Shown here: positions 1 through 11,375 of the stretch, in pieces
Position numbering within the stretch: the stretch's first letter is position 1
Layout of the letters: every line of letters begins with the position of its first letter
Origin: Hirsutella rhossiliensis
Taxonomy: Eukaryota > Ascomycota > Sordariomycetes > Hypocreales > Ophiocordycipitaceae
NCBI RefSeq assembly: GCF_020360975.1
Contig: NW_025408680.1
Span: forward strand, 1,736,001-1,800,000
Direction of reading: 5' to 3'
Length of the DNA: 64,000 nucleotides
Notes under the pieces: generated by a model
Databases searched by the model: none
What the model was told of the DNA's origin: nothing
What the model saw: the letters and a program-made list of their open reading frames with translations, nothing else
Made by a program: the position numbers and the translations under genes

Positions 1-1124
1 GTCGACGTCGGCCACGTCGGGCGGTCCGTCCAACGCAAACATCCCTGACGAGGTCACCTCGTTGACCGTCTTCGCATTATCATCGGCCTCGCCGCAGCTC
101 TGACCACGCACCTCGTCCACCTCGCTTGCCTCTGGCTCGCCGGCCTCGCGACTCGTCGTGCTTTCCTTGGTTGAGCATGGCGAGGACTTCTTCGATCTCC
201 ACCGCCCCCTCGTCGTCCATGGCCCGCTCCGTGGGCGGCACGACGTGCGCCGTCCGCGTCTTCTCCCACGCCGACGGCTCGTTCCGCTCCAGGCGCTCGT
301 ACACCAACGGCGGCACCCCGTGGGCCGGGTCTCCCCAGCTCTCCATCTCTGCCGCGTCGATCTCGATCGCGGCGTAGTGGGGGTTGTTCCTCTTCAACCA
401 GACAAGGGCTCTCTCGACGACTCGCCGCCTCACCGATAGGAGACTCGACAGATCGCTCGGTGTCGGCCTTAGCGCCCCCTGCCACGAGACGTGGATCTCG
501 TCCATTACCTGGAAGAGAGGGTGCGGCAGCACGTCCGTCGCCAGCTCTTGTACGTTGTTTGGGAACACCGTGATGTGGCCCTTGACGTGCTTGGGATACC
601 TTAGCGTCTGCTTCTGGCCGCCTGAGACGTTGTACCTGGTTACGAATCCGTAGCACGAGTTCAGCGCGATCAGCTTCTCCTCCACCGGCGTCAGGCCCTT
701 GAGCTCATCCGGGAACGTGTGCTCACAACCGAGACGTCTATGAAGCTGCGCCGCTGGCGACAGCACACCGCACGCCAAGCGTCGAGAACACTCTGCGCAA
801 ACCGGGACAGGCTCGCCCTCGCGGAAGCAACTCCGGCACGCAAATGGCGACCACCCAGCCTTAGGGATAGGACTTGACAACCACTGGTCCCATGCCACCT
901 CCCTCAGCTCTTTTCTCGTGCGCTTCCGGTAGCACAGCATGCACGTCCGTATCGGCAGCGTGTCCACGTCGTGGAACGCCCGGTAGAAGCTCCGCACCGT
1001 TGATACCTTCCTCTCGTGCGGCACTGGTGTGCACCACGTTTGCTCGTTGGACAGCCTCTCCTTCGCGGCGAATTCCTCCCAAGGTGACGTAAGACGCCGG
1101 CCAAATCCTCCGCCTGTGACTCAC
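1..1124 (-). pseudogene. RepHel N-terminal region, copy A (DUF6570-like zinc module)
   Basis: This encodes the N-terminal block of a fungal Helitron RepHel protein. Reading leftwards one sees CxxC pairs (CMLCYRKR, then CRSC and CAEC), the block LNSCYGFVTRYN, YPKHVKGHITVFPNN, DEIHVSWQG and an acidic tail. The same blocks recur in B, C and D. The frame is open from 1024 to 80, then shifts; the next block (SSGMFALDGPPDV) continues to base 1, so the gene runs off the window. Near 1070-1080 a one-base deficit separates the upstream QAEDLAGVLRHL frame from the rest, and copy C has the same deficit. The zinc-binding role is inferred from cysteine spacing. No ATG is visible in the correct frame near 1024. 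Confidence 0.75.
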
Positions 1125-1129
1125 GGCTC

Positions 1130-2035
1130 CTCTGCCTCCGATGGCCGCCTCGACTACGTTTCGCCTGGGGCTGGTCTCGGTCGGGCAGGCGGTTCCTCTT
1201 TCTCTGTTCCACGGGCTGCGCAGATATTGCCGCTGCCTCGTCTCGCCTCGGCCGATCTTGTTCTCCCGCCGCCGCCTGACGTGATGGCCGTGGTGTCAAC
1301 TGTCCGGATGACTGCAAATATCCGGCTCCATCCTCCATCTCTCTAGCTTCGATTGGCTGGAGGGGGGATGCCCTGACGACTCGGGCCAAGTCCCGACACT
1401 GGTTGCCGGCCGACCCGGTCCCGCCTGGCGTCCGCATCGCTGCAAATCTCCTGTCCCATCTTCTATTTCTCTAGGTTGGATTGGCCGAACGAGGGACTCC
1501 CCGACAACTCGAGACGAGATCCCGACCCTGGTTGCCGGCCGATTCCGTCCTGCCTGGCGTGGTGGCCGTGGTGGCAGCCGTCCGGATGACTGCACATCTC
1601 CTGCTCCATCCCCACCTCCTAGATTGGCCGCCTCGAGTACGTTTCGTCAGTGGCTCGTCTCGGTCGGGTTGCCGGTTCCTCTTTCTCTGTTCCGCTGGCC
1701 GCGAAGATCTTGCCGCAGCCTCGTCTCGCCTCGGCCGGTCTTGTTCTCCCGCCGCTGCCTCCCTGATGGCCGTGGTGGCAACCGTCCGGATGAGTGTGTA
1801 TCTCCGGCTCCTCTTCCATCTCTTTCGGTTGGATCGGCTGAACGACGTACTCCTGACGACTACTCTGGGCGAGGTCCCGACCCTGATTGCCGGCCGACCC
1901 TGTCCCGCCTGGCGTCCGGGTGACTGCAAATCTCCCGCTCTGTATTTTATTTCTTTAGGTTGGATTGGCCTAATGAGGCGCTCCCTGACAACTCGAGACG
2001 AAACCCCGACACTGGTTGCCGGCCGATCCTGTGCT
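1130..2035. repeat. Tandem repeats upstream of RepHel A
   Basis: Two kinds of degenerate unit are intermingled. One, of about 130-150 bp, contains GATTGGCCGAACGAG and GGTTGCCGGCCGA and begins near 1350, 1479, 1830 and 1962. The other, of about 190-200 bp, contains CGAGTACGTTTCGT or a close variant, GGTTCCTCTTTCTCTGTTC and TGATGGCCGTGGTGGCAAC, and lies near 1138-1340 and 1624-1815. Copy C has related units in the same place (23,395-23,960). Long arginine-rich frames here are by-products of GC-rich repeats. The region may hold the RepHel promoter; no core promoter was identified. Confidence 0.65.
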
Positions 2036-4497
2036 CCTGGGCGGCTTGAGTGTCCGTCGGGGCCCTTGGGCCTCGTCTGCGCACCACCCCTTCGCTTTCT
2101 AGTCGTGCCCCTCTGGACGCCCTCCACGACCCGGACGCACGATCCGCCCTCGTCCGAGGGAGGTATGTGTCCGGCCGCGCCCCTGATCCCTTTCGGCTGG
2201 ATGGGTTGTTGCGGCAAGCGCTGGCTTACGTCCTCTGGCCGAGATCTTGTTAAACGTCGCGCTGCCTCTCCCTTTGCAGAGGCACCATCAACGCGCGCCG
2301 TATTTTTCGCGACCGACTGCCTCGCCGGCTTCCTGAGGCGACGCTCTTTCGGGTGCTTCCGCTTGCTCTCCTCCTGAGACCTCCCCGGACATCGGCGCTT
2401 GCTTCGCCTCGATAGGCCGCAACCCAGGTGCCGGGCCCGCTTGACTTTCGCGGCCCAACGCCCGCTTCGGTCCTTCGTCCGTCGCGCTCGGTCTCGCCTT
2501 CGCAGTATTCCTCCTCGTAGCAGCGGCCGCTGCCCCGATGCACGACCCGGCCTCGCCAGAAGGACGATTGTGCCCGGCCACGTCCCTGATCCCTTTGGGC
2601 TGGATGGGCCGGGGCGACTGCAGGCTCGCCTCTCCCAGCCGAAATCCCATCCTGCTTGTCGGTCTCCTCCTCTGTTCCCCGGCACCAGTTGTCCGCCTAA
2701 CAAGACCCTTCAGAGTCATCCGTACGCCACCGATGAGTTGCCCAGGCCGAACGATCTCGTGGCCACCTCCGGCCGCGACGGAAGATCCCCTGCCGCTTAG
2801 GCATTCGTTTCGCCCAACCAAGACCCTGGGGCGGGTGGTGCTTGCAGAGCAACTATGCCTGGTGCGCCTCTCGCCACTCCTAGCCCTCATCTCCTTCGCC
2901 AACGTGTGCCGCTGCGGTACGAGGTTGTCGGCCGCTCCCTCCAACACAGCGCCAACGGACGGCGTAAGACCCCGCCTAGCCGGCTCAGCAACTACCGACC
3001 CTATTGTGGCAGCGTCTGCTTCTATGCTTGGACACCTATCACGCGCGTTTATCGCTTCTGAGCGTCGCGCCCGCCCTCCCTTCGAGGAGGCGCCATTGAC
3101 GTGCGTCGTCTTTTCCCGCGGCCAACCGCCTCGCCGACTTCCTTGGGCAACGCTCTTTTGAGTGCCTCTGCTTGTTCTCTTCGTGAGGCCTCCTCAGCCA
3201 GCGTTGCCTGCTTGGCTTCGATAGGCCGGAACCTAGGTACCGTATTAGCTTGGCTTTCATGGTCCGAGGCCCGCTTCGGCCCTTCGTCCGTTGCACTCAG
3301 TCTCCCGCCGTAATGCTCCTCGTCGCAGCAGCGGCCGCTGCCACCGTCGCTATTTCGCACCCTCTTGCCACCAACCTAGCCTCGCGGCTGGATTCTCCCC
3401 ATGCTGGTGCTTTCTTGACGGCTAGGCTCTGCAACCGTACGATGGATAGGAAGCTTTCGCTCGCGATATACGCTGGGATTGCCTTGCTTCCCGGCGATGG
3501 CGTTCCGCCGTATCGCCATTCTTCCTACCAGCGGTCTGTCTCCAGCAACCTTATAGTCTTTATAACTCGGGGACAACGCGGCAGTGCTTGTCCGGGACAG
3601 ACCCCCTCCTTCTCCCCCGCGGTTCCTAACTCCGCCGCCACGCGTCTTTCCCGGCGGACGGCCTCGACTAGCCCATGCGCAGGAGCTGACACCATAAAAA
3701 TCTGCCTGGCGAGGTCTTCTCCTCCTCCTCGGTTCTCCTCCGCATCTTTCTATTTGGCCGTTGCAAATAGGCGGCCAAAGGAACATTGTGCTAATCTTTC
3801 TTTTTCCTCGGTATCTCTTAGTATTCCTGCTGCACCGAAAGTAGGAATGGCCCTCCCTTCAGCTCGCCCTCACCTATAACGGTTGCTTCCGGTCCCCTCT
3901 TTCCCGACCTTCCCTATCAAGTGTAACCACGACCTTCCTGCAACACCTCCCGTGCGCTTTGTACGTGTTATATATTAGGTCGGTCTCTACCCCGCGAGGA
4001 GGGCAAACTAATTGGTGTACAACAGGGCGTGGAAAGGTATGACAAGGTTCCTGTGCTGATCTTGCCTGCTTCATCCCCGCCCCTTATCTTCAGCCTTCTA
4101 AAACGCCCCTGTTTATGTCCTTCCTTATTGATGTCCTCCTTTGCATCAGGCCTCTGCTCTCCCAGGCCTGCTGGGCTTCCTCTGGACCTATCGGCAGGCT
4201 TATCTGCCGACAGCCCTAGCTTTCGGCCTCCTATGCCGCCAGCCCTGCCGGACACTTTAGTCCGCGCCGCCCTTGGTGCCTGATCGGAACCCAGCTACAC
4301 GACACCACTACGCATCTCTTCAACGTCCGTTTACTTACAGCGGCAAGGCTCCTCGCCCTTCCCGGCGAATCTATGTCACCATTGATCTATCCCAAGTGCT
4401 TTCACGCTCGACTTCTTCCCTACTCCTTTCTTTCTTGACACTGAGCACTGGTCATTTTCGTGCGCGCGACTGGCCTATCGACCTGCGTTGCTGCACC
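2036..4497. other. Non-coding upstream region of Helitron A with an internal duplication
   Basis: No credible gene was found. A block of roughly 260 bp occurs twice, at about 2278-2540 and 3083-3340. Both copies run from a GCCTCGCCG segment through a GGCTTCGATAGGCC-like segment to GCAGCGGCCGCTGCC. Copy C has this block only once (about 24,055-24,320), which largely explains why the A upstream region is about 1.8 kb longer. The last 500 bases, with CT-rich tracts and TATCTGCCGACAGCCCTAG, match 24,560-24,890 in copy C and lead to the accessory gene. Confidence 0.6.
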
Positions 4498-5909
4498 ATG
4501 TCTTCCTCTCTACCTCCAATCGATGTGCCCGCACCACACCTTCGAAAGCCGCTCGATAGCCAGAGGGCGCTGGCGGCGAGATGTCCATGGTGTTTTTCGT
4601 CCAGCCGGATTGCCCGTTAGATTTGCCCACCAGGACGAGCACCGCATCAAGGGTCTTAACGCCGAGGCCATGGCCCGCGTCTTGCTGCCTCCGCCCGCCT
4701 GGCTGCTCGCGACGGGATATGCGCCCTCCGATCGGAGGCCGACGATTCCCCGACATCCGTCTTCTTTAGTCTCAATCTCTCGATTTACGGCCAGCCTATT
4801 GATGCCTCAAAATGGACGGAAGAGTGGTTTTTCATGAATGGCCGCGTCCACCCTACGCCCTTGCGTGGAGATTGAGCAGCGCGACGGCCTGGAGTCCGAC
4901 ACGGGCGGCACCCTTCTCTATACGATGCCCGCCCTTGTCGTCCGCGACCAAGGCTACCAGCCGTAAGCCGTGCCCTGTTCCTCGCAAGTGCAAACGAAAG
5001 ATACATAGCTAAGGTGGGCCTGAAGCGTTCTTCCTAGGCTCTTGGCCCTATGGACGACTTCCCTGCGTCCCGCCTATTGTTTCCTTTACCGGCCTTATCG
5101 TCGGCACCGGCCACTCCTTGCTCCGGCGGGACCTCCTGCCGGGTCTAGACGCCGCCCAGCTTAACTGTTGCGGCTTTGTCCGCCTTTCTACCTACGTCGC
5201 TCCTGGGATGCCCAATAAACTCCCCTTCAAGGGCTTCCACCCCTTCCAGGTCTTCGTCATCTTCCCTATTCGCGCTAACCCCTGGGCCATCTTGTGTAAG
5301 AAGATGGCCGAGAGGCGGGACTCTCAATTCCAACCCAACGTCCCCTTTACTTGCACAGCCAAGGTCGCCGGCCTGCTCCGTCATGACGTTATGCTCTATC
5401 CCCCAGGCTCCGACCGGGACAACGTCTTTATTGTCGTCCCGGATTCTTGGACATTTCTCGACAAGGCCGCCGCCGCCGTCACCCCAATGACACCACTTCT
5501 CTCTACACCACAGAGGCAGCAGGCGTCCTCCCCTTCCGCGGCCTTTCAGGACATGCGCGCTGCCTCTTTGTCTTTGGCCACCCCTGGCACCCTCCCGCTC
5601 AGCCCTCCACCTTTGGCTTCGGCTTCGCCCTCGACCGGCCCCCTTGGGCCGCCCGGGAAGCGATGTTGCCCCGAGCCTGCCGATACGCCGACGAAACGAC
5701 CGCGGCTGCTGCATAAGGCCCCGGTGCCTTCGTCTTCCCCTAACCCTGGCTCATCTGCCACCCAGTCGTTCTCTGTTTCGGCTGCCTCCTTGACATCTAA
5801 GCCGGATAGCCTAAACGGGGTCATGTCTTGGGGACTCTTCCCTCCATTCCATTGTCGCGCATGGCTTGGACTCGCCGGCCCGTCCACTCCGAAACCGTCC
5901 CCTATCTAA
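4498..5909 (+). pseudogene. Helitron accessory gene, copy A (unknown family)
   Basis: The gene is divergent from RepHel and present in all four units. The ATG at 4498 starts MSSS...PHLRKPLDSQR, but the first exon is frameshifted soon after. Downstream blocks FSLNLSIYGQP, WFFM, RVHPYAL and DQGYQP are recognisable in other frames. A GTAAGC...CCTAG intron probably lies at about 4965-5037. The second part is intact from 5118 to the stop at 5909: LLRRDLLPGL, CCGFVRLSTYV, GFHPFQVFVIFP, PFTCTAKVAGLL, FIVVPDSWTF, then a Ser/Pro-rich tail with TPTKRPRLLHK, which resembles a nuclear localisation signal. The beta-rich middle (FTCTAKV...VFIVVPDSW) could be an OB-fold. Together with the nuclear signal this suggests a DNA-binding helper comparable to RPA-like proteins of other Helitrons. 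That function is inference. Confidence 0.6.
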
Positions 5910-6600
5910 GAAAGCTACCGAAACGGAATAACGATGCGAAACCATAAACTGCTACAGTTTCCTAAACGAGTAAGACAGTTAAATCTTATACTTTAAGTTA
6001 ACCTACTCCTTAACCCTACCCTGGTTCTATCACTCTTTTTCACTCCGTCCTTAAGTCCCCCCTGTTCTTACTCCATCCTCAATCCTCACGTCTGCCCCTT
6101 TTTTTTCTTCCTTAAGTTTTTTTCCCTGTAGTCTTTCGTTCCTCAAGGCTCTTTGCGCAACCCCCGTTGGGTTGCCTCTCCTGTCAATTTCCCCCCCCCT
6201 AAATGCCGCCCTCTGATTCGTCGGCTGCCGTCCTCTAATTCGTCGGCTTGCTCTCTTCAGATTGGTTTAAAAATACAACCTCACCGCCCTCGTCGCCGCC
6301 CCTTTTTGCCCTCTTTCCTTGAAGCCCGTCTTCTTTCCTGGCCCTTTCTTTCAAGCTCGCCCCGAATACGCCCTTTCCTCTTTGCCCCCCTCCTGGCCCT
6401 TGACCTGTGCTCCTTTTACGTCGGTAGCTACGGCAAGCCCGCTAGCCTAGAGCCGGCTGGCCTGTGAAGTCTAAATCTCCGCCTTTGCGGTCCGTCTATA
6501 TTAGACACGCACCCGTCGATGTCCATTAACTACCTTGAGATTGTTGCTCTTATTTCTATCTCTCTACGTTGCGCCTTCCCATAATTTTTGCTTTCTCCGC
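5910..6600. other. Junction between Helitrons A and B
   Basis: There is no gene here. It contains pyrimidine-rich DNA, the shared end motif in inverted form (TCGTTCCTCAAGGC, 6136-6149), two CTGATTCGTCGG-like repeats (about 6210-6250) and GATTGGTTTAAAAATA, an inverted CCAAT box followed by a TATA-like stretch. The counterpart between C and D (26,300-26,860) shares AAATGCCGCCCTCTGATTCG and CTCCTTTTACGTC, so the 3' end of the B/D subfamily probably begins within about 6390-6610. No Helitron 3' hairpin or CTRR end could be fixed. Confidence 0.5.
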
Positions 6601-6678
6601 CCCCTGATTGTGTGCTAGGGTAGTCGTCCTAAGGGCAGGATCTCCTCCGCTGCGAGCGAGACGCCTACGCCGCCCGCG

Positions 6679-9600
6679 TTACCCGCGGAGCCAGTCGGCC
6701 GCCTCCTGCGTCGTCTGCCTGCTAAGCTCCTCTAGCCGGGCCTGCGCTGCCGTCATCTCCTCGGGCACCCGGTTCCCGACTAGATCCCGCTCCCGCACCT
6801 CCGATACGAGCATGATGCCGTCGAGCGTCGGGCACCGCGACAGCTGCACGTACAGGCTGTACGGGTCGCACGGCGACGGCACCGCCCTCCCCTCGACCGT
6901 CGTCATCCTCGCCCCCCGCAGCTCCAGCGCCACGCGCTCCAGCGTCCCGCCCTGCACCTTGTAGTCGGTGCAGGCGAAGGCCGCCGCGCACGGCAGGCCC
7001 TCCGGCTGACGTCGTTGCGCTGCCACGGCCGCTTCCGCTGCGCCGTGATCTTGACGCCGATGGGCGTCAGCAGGATCGTCCCGGCCGGCATCCCGACGAA
7101 GTGGAAGTCCCTCGTCGTCTCCGAAGCCAGCACGATGCCCGCCGGCGGCCCGAAGTGCATCGTCAGCTCGGCCGAGACCCGGTGGCCGGGGAAGGCCCGG
7201 TCGGGGATGACGTCTACCGCCGTGTACCCGGCGCCGTTCACTAGCTTCAGCCCCTGGTGCGTGTTCTGGTTCACGACGACCGGCATGCCGGGCACGAAGA
7301 CGAAGACGGCCGGGACCGGCGTCGCGCTATCGTCGCCCTGGCCCAGCATTAGCAACGCCTCCTCCTCCGTCGGCAGGCCCTCCTCCACTTGTGCTCGGAC
7401 AGGAAGACGCGCGCCGCCGTCCGCCGCCGCGCCCGGAACGCGAGCGCCGCCTCTAGGTTGAGGTTCCAGCGGTTCCGGTTGAGCGGCGTGACCACCGTCA
7501 GGCCCGTCTCCCACGGGATCCGCCTGCCCGGCCGGTGGCACCTCGAGTTGAGCAGCTCTAGGTCCGACCGGTCCTGCTCCCCCCGGCGGATGCGCCCGAG
7601 CAGCCGCCGCAGCTCCGGGTCGCCGGCGGCCCGCATCTGCTCGTCCAGCATGACGACCGTCGTGAACCGCCGCCACAGCGCGTGCGCCTTGTCGTGCTGC
7701 CGCCGCTGCTCGGCCGCGAACGCCCCGTCCTCGTCCCACGCCACCGCCGCGCTCGGCAGCAGGATCGACCGCTCCTGCACCGGCCGGAACTGGTGGAAGT
7801 CGCCGCAGAAGATCACCACCGGGATGCCGCCGAAGTCTCGCGCCGACCCCCGCAGCCTGCACAGCTGCTCGTTGGCGGCGTGCAGCGTCCGCGCCCCGAG
7901 CATGCTGACCTCGTCGATCACCAGCACCTCCTTCTCCTGCCAGTCCATCCGCGACCGGCCGTCGACGAAGCGCTCGCCCTGGCCCGGCAGCCGTACGCCG
8001 TCTACGTCCTCGTCGCCCTCCCGCCCGGCCGCCCTGGCCGACCGTAAGGCCGCAGGCCGAGTGTAGTGTGATGCCGTTGATCCGTGCTGCCGCCGTGCCC
8101 GACGTCGCCGTCACCAGCAGCCGGCTCGATAGGTCCCTCCGGGCGAGCAGCTCGACGAGCGCCTCGATGACGCGCGACTTGCCGGTGCCGCCCTCGCCGC
8201 CGATGAACAGGCAGAGCTGGCCGCCGCCATCGCCGCCTGCGTCGTCGCCCTGCCGGATTCGGTCGAGCTGCCGGATTCGGTCGAGCTGCCGGCATACGAT
8301 TAGGAGAGCGATGGCCTGCTTCTCGTTGAGCGTTAGCTGCCCCGCCAGCTCCCTGCCGGCGGCGACGAACGAGCTCGACGGGCCGAGCCGCACGCGCATC
8401 CCCGCCGCCGTGCCAGCGTCTACGTCGCCGTCGGCCGCCGTTACGTCCATGTCGTCCTCGCCGAAGCCCCCCATCACCCCGCGAAGAGCCGCGCCGCGGT
8501 CGGCCCCGACGCCCGCCGCCGCCCCGCCGCCCTGGATGCCCTGGATGGCTCGCTCCCGCTCCCGCGCCGCGCTCCTCTGCTGCGACTTGATGGCCCGCAC
8601 CTCTTCTTGCCGTGGCAGCGCCGCCCCCGAGAGCTCCGAGCCCGGTAGGTTCACCCGCCTGCCTGCCCTCTCTCCGCCACTACCGTCGCCGCGAGCTCGG
8701 CCGCCGACCCCAGCGCCGACTGCTGGAACCGGCAGAGCTGCTGAGTCATCGCTAGCAGCTCTGTTGACTGCGCCGTGACTTGTCCCGCGCCGGCGGCATT
8801 CCGACGACGTCGATGAGCCGGGCCGCGTCGCCCGCCCGCCGGCGCGGTACGCCTCCTCGCCCCTCGGCCGCCCCCTGCCTTCGTCGCCGGCCTGCGGCAC
8901 CGTCGTACCGCCCTCCTCGGCCGTGGCGGCCCACTGCTTGGCGTCGCGCTTCGCGTCCTCCGCCGACCGCCGGAGGAGCTGCACGTTGTCTGCGAGCCGC
9001 GCGACCTCGGCGCCAGCGACTCCGCGCCCGCGCCCAGATGTCGTCGATGTCGCCTGCCTCCTCGCCGAGGAAGGACTCCCACGGCACGAATAGGGCCAGG
9101 TGCTGTACCGCCGCCCTAGGCGCTGTTAGCCGATGCCCCTAGCCGCGCTGCCTTCCCCTTGGGCGCTCCCCGTCTTATGGTGCGCACCTTCGGTGGCACG
9201 ACTCGTCGTCTCCCTCGCTAAACTCCTTGCTGAGGTATCCGTCGAGGCATACGGTCGCCCCGCTACCCGGCCGCCTAAGCGCCTGCACCCAGCCCTTCCC
9301 CGACGCCCAGCTCTCCGCGAAGGGTACCTCGCCCCAGCCCGTCCCACCGTCGGCACCGCGGCCGTTTCGCTTTAGCCTTACGAGCGATGCGTAGTCATAA
9401 AGGCAGAGGCCCCGCAGGAGCTCGCCCCTGTGCCGGTAGGCCCCGACGAGGGGGATCCTCGGGCCGGCCTCCTCGACGACGACCGTCTCGTCCGGCGCGT
9501 CGCCCGTCGCCTCCGCGCCGCTCGCCCGTCGGAGGTGCCGCCACCGGCGGAAGACGGCCCAGTAGAGCTGGTTTGCGTTTATATACGCCCACGCTGAGCC

Positions 9601-9981
9601 GCTGCTAAACTCCGCCGGGTACCCTAGGAGGTGCGCGATCACCTCGACCTGCGACAGCGGCCGCTCCGTAAAGACTCGATTCGCCGCCTTAAGCAGGAAC
9701 GTTCTCGTCTTGTTCCCCCCTATGGGGTCCGCCGCCGTCGCCACCCCTTCGGCCCCGCCCCATCGGCCGGCGTCGCGGTCGGCGCCACTTCCGTTGCCCT
9801 CTCCCGTCGGCTCTAGCGCGGGGAGGAACTCGGCCGCGGCGGCCACACGCTTCCACACGGGTCCTCTACCTTCGTCGCATAGTTGGTAATGTAGTAGATT
9901 AGGGCCATGGTCTTGCGCTGCGTCGCGATGAACGAGATGTCGTGGTTGTGCCGTAGCCCTACTGCCATCGCCCGGTTCCAC
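6679..9981 (-). pseudogene. RepHel B, C-terminal PIF1-type helicase and linker
   Basis: This is the DNA helicase half of the Helitron transposase (SF1B, PIF1 type). Reading leftwards: a conserved linker (TERPLSQVEVIAHLLGYP, CLYDYASLVRLKRN; 9175-9740), a coiled polar stretch, LTLNEKQAIALLIVCRQLD, Walker A GGEGGTGKSRVIEALVELL (about 8150-8205), TATSGTAAARINGITLHSA, Walker B VLVIDEVSMLG (about 7900-7930), FCGDFHQFRPV, LDEQMRA, TVVTPLNRNRWNLN and the C-terminal VQLSRCPTLDGIMLVSEVR. The stop TAA is at 6679-6681 after DWLRG. At least four frame changes separate these blocks (near 8985, 7950-8040, 7350 and 7000), mostly in GC homopolymers where copy D reads through, so this is either recent decay or sequence error. 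All core helicase motifs are present at residue level. Confidence 0.8.
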
Positions 9982-11375
9982 CGGTTCACCATGCTATGCG
10001 TCCGCCGGATCTCGAGCACCCCGTCCGCCGTCAGCGCCGTCCTCTCCACCAGCCTCCACGGCGCCTTGAACCGGCAAAGGTCCCCTTCCGCGCCCCGCGC
10101 CGAGCGAGTATTTTACGCAGGTCGCGCTATGCGTGTGGATCTGCGTCGCGCCGGCGCAGAAGTTGGCCTCCTCGTCGAAGGTGTCCGTGAAGCGCGCGAC
10201 GTCGTCGAGCCGCGACGATATGTCCGCCGTTGCCGACCGCTCCGCTTGCACGGCGCAGTAACCTTCCGCGTCTAGCTCCTGCCGCCTCGGTTTAGCTCGG
10301 GCCCTTCGGCCTGCCTCGGATAGGGGCTTAGGGTTTGGGGAGGTGGGGGCGTCTTAAGGCGGCCGCCTTACCTCGGAGAAGACGCTGTCTACGTAGCGGA
10401 CGATGCGATCCCGGTACGCCGCCTGCTCCTCCGTATCGGGGCCGGCGAGCGCCTCGCCGAGGCCAGCATTGCCCCTTAGCCAGAGGAGCCCGTGGATGTG
10501 GAGAGCGCCTCGCTCGTTGGTCTCGACCGCGCCGTAGTACGCGCCGACGTGGCCGAACACCGACTCCTCCCCGACTTTGATGTAGTGCTCGAAGAAGAGC
10601 GTCATCTCCCGGTGGAAGAAGACGGCCGAGCTCATCGGGTCCGATATGGCCAGCCGCGTCCGCTTATACGCGGTCCCTAGGTCTCGTAGGAAGGCCTCGG
10701 CCTCGTCCGGGTCGCGGCCGCGGTGTGCCGCCAGCCGCAACTTTACCAGGTTCGTGATGTCGTTCGGGTTCAGCGTGAACCAGATGGCCGGCACCCCGTG
10801 CCTTATGATGAGGGATAGTATCTTCTTCCGCATACTGAGGCGGCTCTCCCTCGACATCGGCTGCCGGTAACCGAACACGGAGAGGGACCGGAGGAGCTCT
10901 TTACCCCGTCGTCGCTAGTCTTGCCCGTGGCCTCGAGCTCGACCCTCGCCGCCTCGAGCCTCTGCGCCGTTAACGACTTTAACAGGCCCTCGACCCTTGC
11001 GAAGTTCTTCCTCGTGACGCCTAGCATGCTGGCCTGGCGGTTCCTAGACCGTACGCCCATGTTAAAGACGAGGAAGGCGAAGATAGGGTGCGTCGCGAAC
11101 CGGCCGCCGTGGCGCCGCAGCACGACGTCGGCCCATGCTTGGAGCTTCATGTTCCGCGTCGACATAAGGCCCTCCGCGACCCGCTCCGCCTGCGTGCCCT
11201 GGTTCCCGACGCTAGGGCCCGCGCTCTCCCCAGTGGCGTCCTCGTCGGCGAGCCTCGGCCCGCCTAAGCCAAAGGAACAGGGTCGGAAAGGCCTTTGCGA
11301 AGAAGGAGGCGTCCGCCGAGTCGGCGAAATCCTCGCCGCGCCGCACCTGTATGTGCGGCTCGACGTCGCCGCCAT
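9813..11375 (-). pseudogene. RepHel B, Rep nuclease domain
   Basis: This encodes the HUH/Y2 Rep endonuclease that nicks and joins DNA in rolling-circle transposition. Visible blocks are RRHGGRFATHPIFAFLVFNM, FTLNPNDITN, FFHREMTLFFEHY, the HUH motif in GALHIHGLLWLRGN (about 10,480-10,510), THSATCVKYSLG and the tyrosine pair in YYITNYATK (about 9870-9899). An intron at 10,272-10,371 joins YVDSVFSE to DAEGYCAVQAERS. One base is missing from a T run near 10,900 (CTCTTTACC here, CTCTTTTACC in D), shifting the frame. Catalytic residues are intact. The frameshift makes the gene non-functional as written, unless it is a sequencing artefact. Confidence 0.8.
10272..10371 (-). other. Intron in RepHel B
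   Basis: On the minus strand the sequence reads GAG|GTAAGG...CTAG|ACGCGG, 100 bp, between YVDSVFSE and DAEGYCAVQ. Reading through would give an immediate stop after SEVRRPP. Copy D has the same intron at 30,438-30,533 and copy C a shorter one at the same protein position (21,097-21,168). The shared position supports a true spliced RepHel transcript. Confidence 0.75.

Larger units (their letters stand above)
1..6150 (-). mobile_element. Helitron copy A (subfamily 1), 5' part only
   Basis: This is the 5' portion of a rolling-circle Helitron on the minus strand, truncated by the window start. It holds the DUF6570-like start of RepHel (1-1124), a long repeat-rich upstream region (1130-4497) and the divergent accessory gene (4498-5909). 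Copy C at 17.5-26.4 kb has the same order and closer sequence similarity than copies B and D, so A and C are one subfamily. The right end is approximate: a 14-base motif shared with the ends of B and C lies at 6136-6149, but no definite 5' TC terminus could be assigned. Rep and helicase would lie left of the window. Confidence 0.8.

Noticed and set aside
1130..2035. CRISPR-like repeat array
   Set aside because: Units are degenerate, longer than CRISPR repeats, without uniform spacers; the genome is eukaryotic.
1471..2703. 410-residue minus-strand open frame in the upstream region of Helitron A
   Set aside because: It is arginine-rich, follows the tandem repeats with a repeated motif per unit, and is not kept as a frame in copy C. 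GC-rich repeats lack stop codons by chance.
6390..6660. Exact Helitron 3' terminus (CTRR with hairpin)
   Set aside because: CTAG occurs near 6614 and weak hairpins nearby, but the other copies do not share them at matching distance, so no end was called.
8068..8778. Plus-strand frames opposite the helicases (also 7389-8066, 18,441-19,024, 27,734-28,318)
   Set aside because: Antisense shadows of the PIF1 helicase; Ser/Arg-rich with no motif, and explained by GC-rich codon usage.
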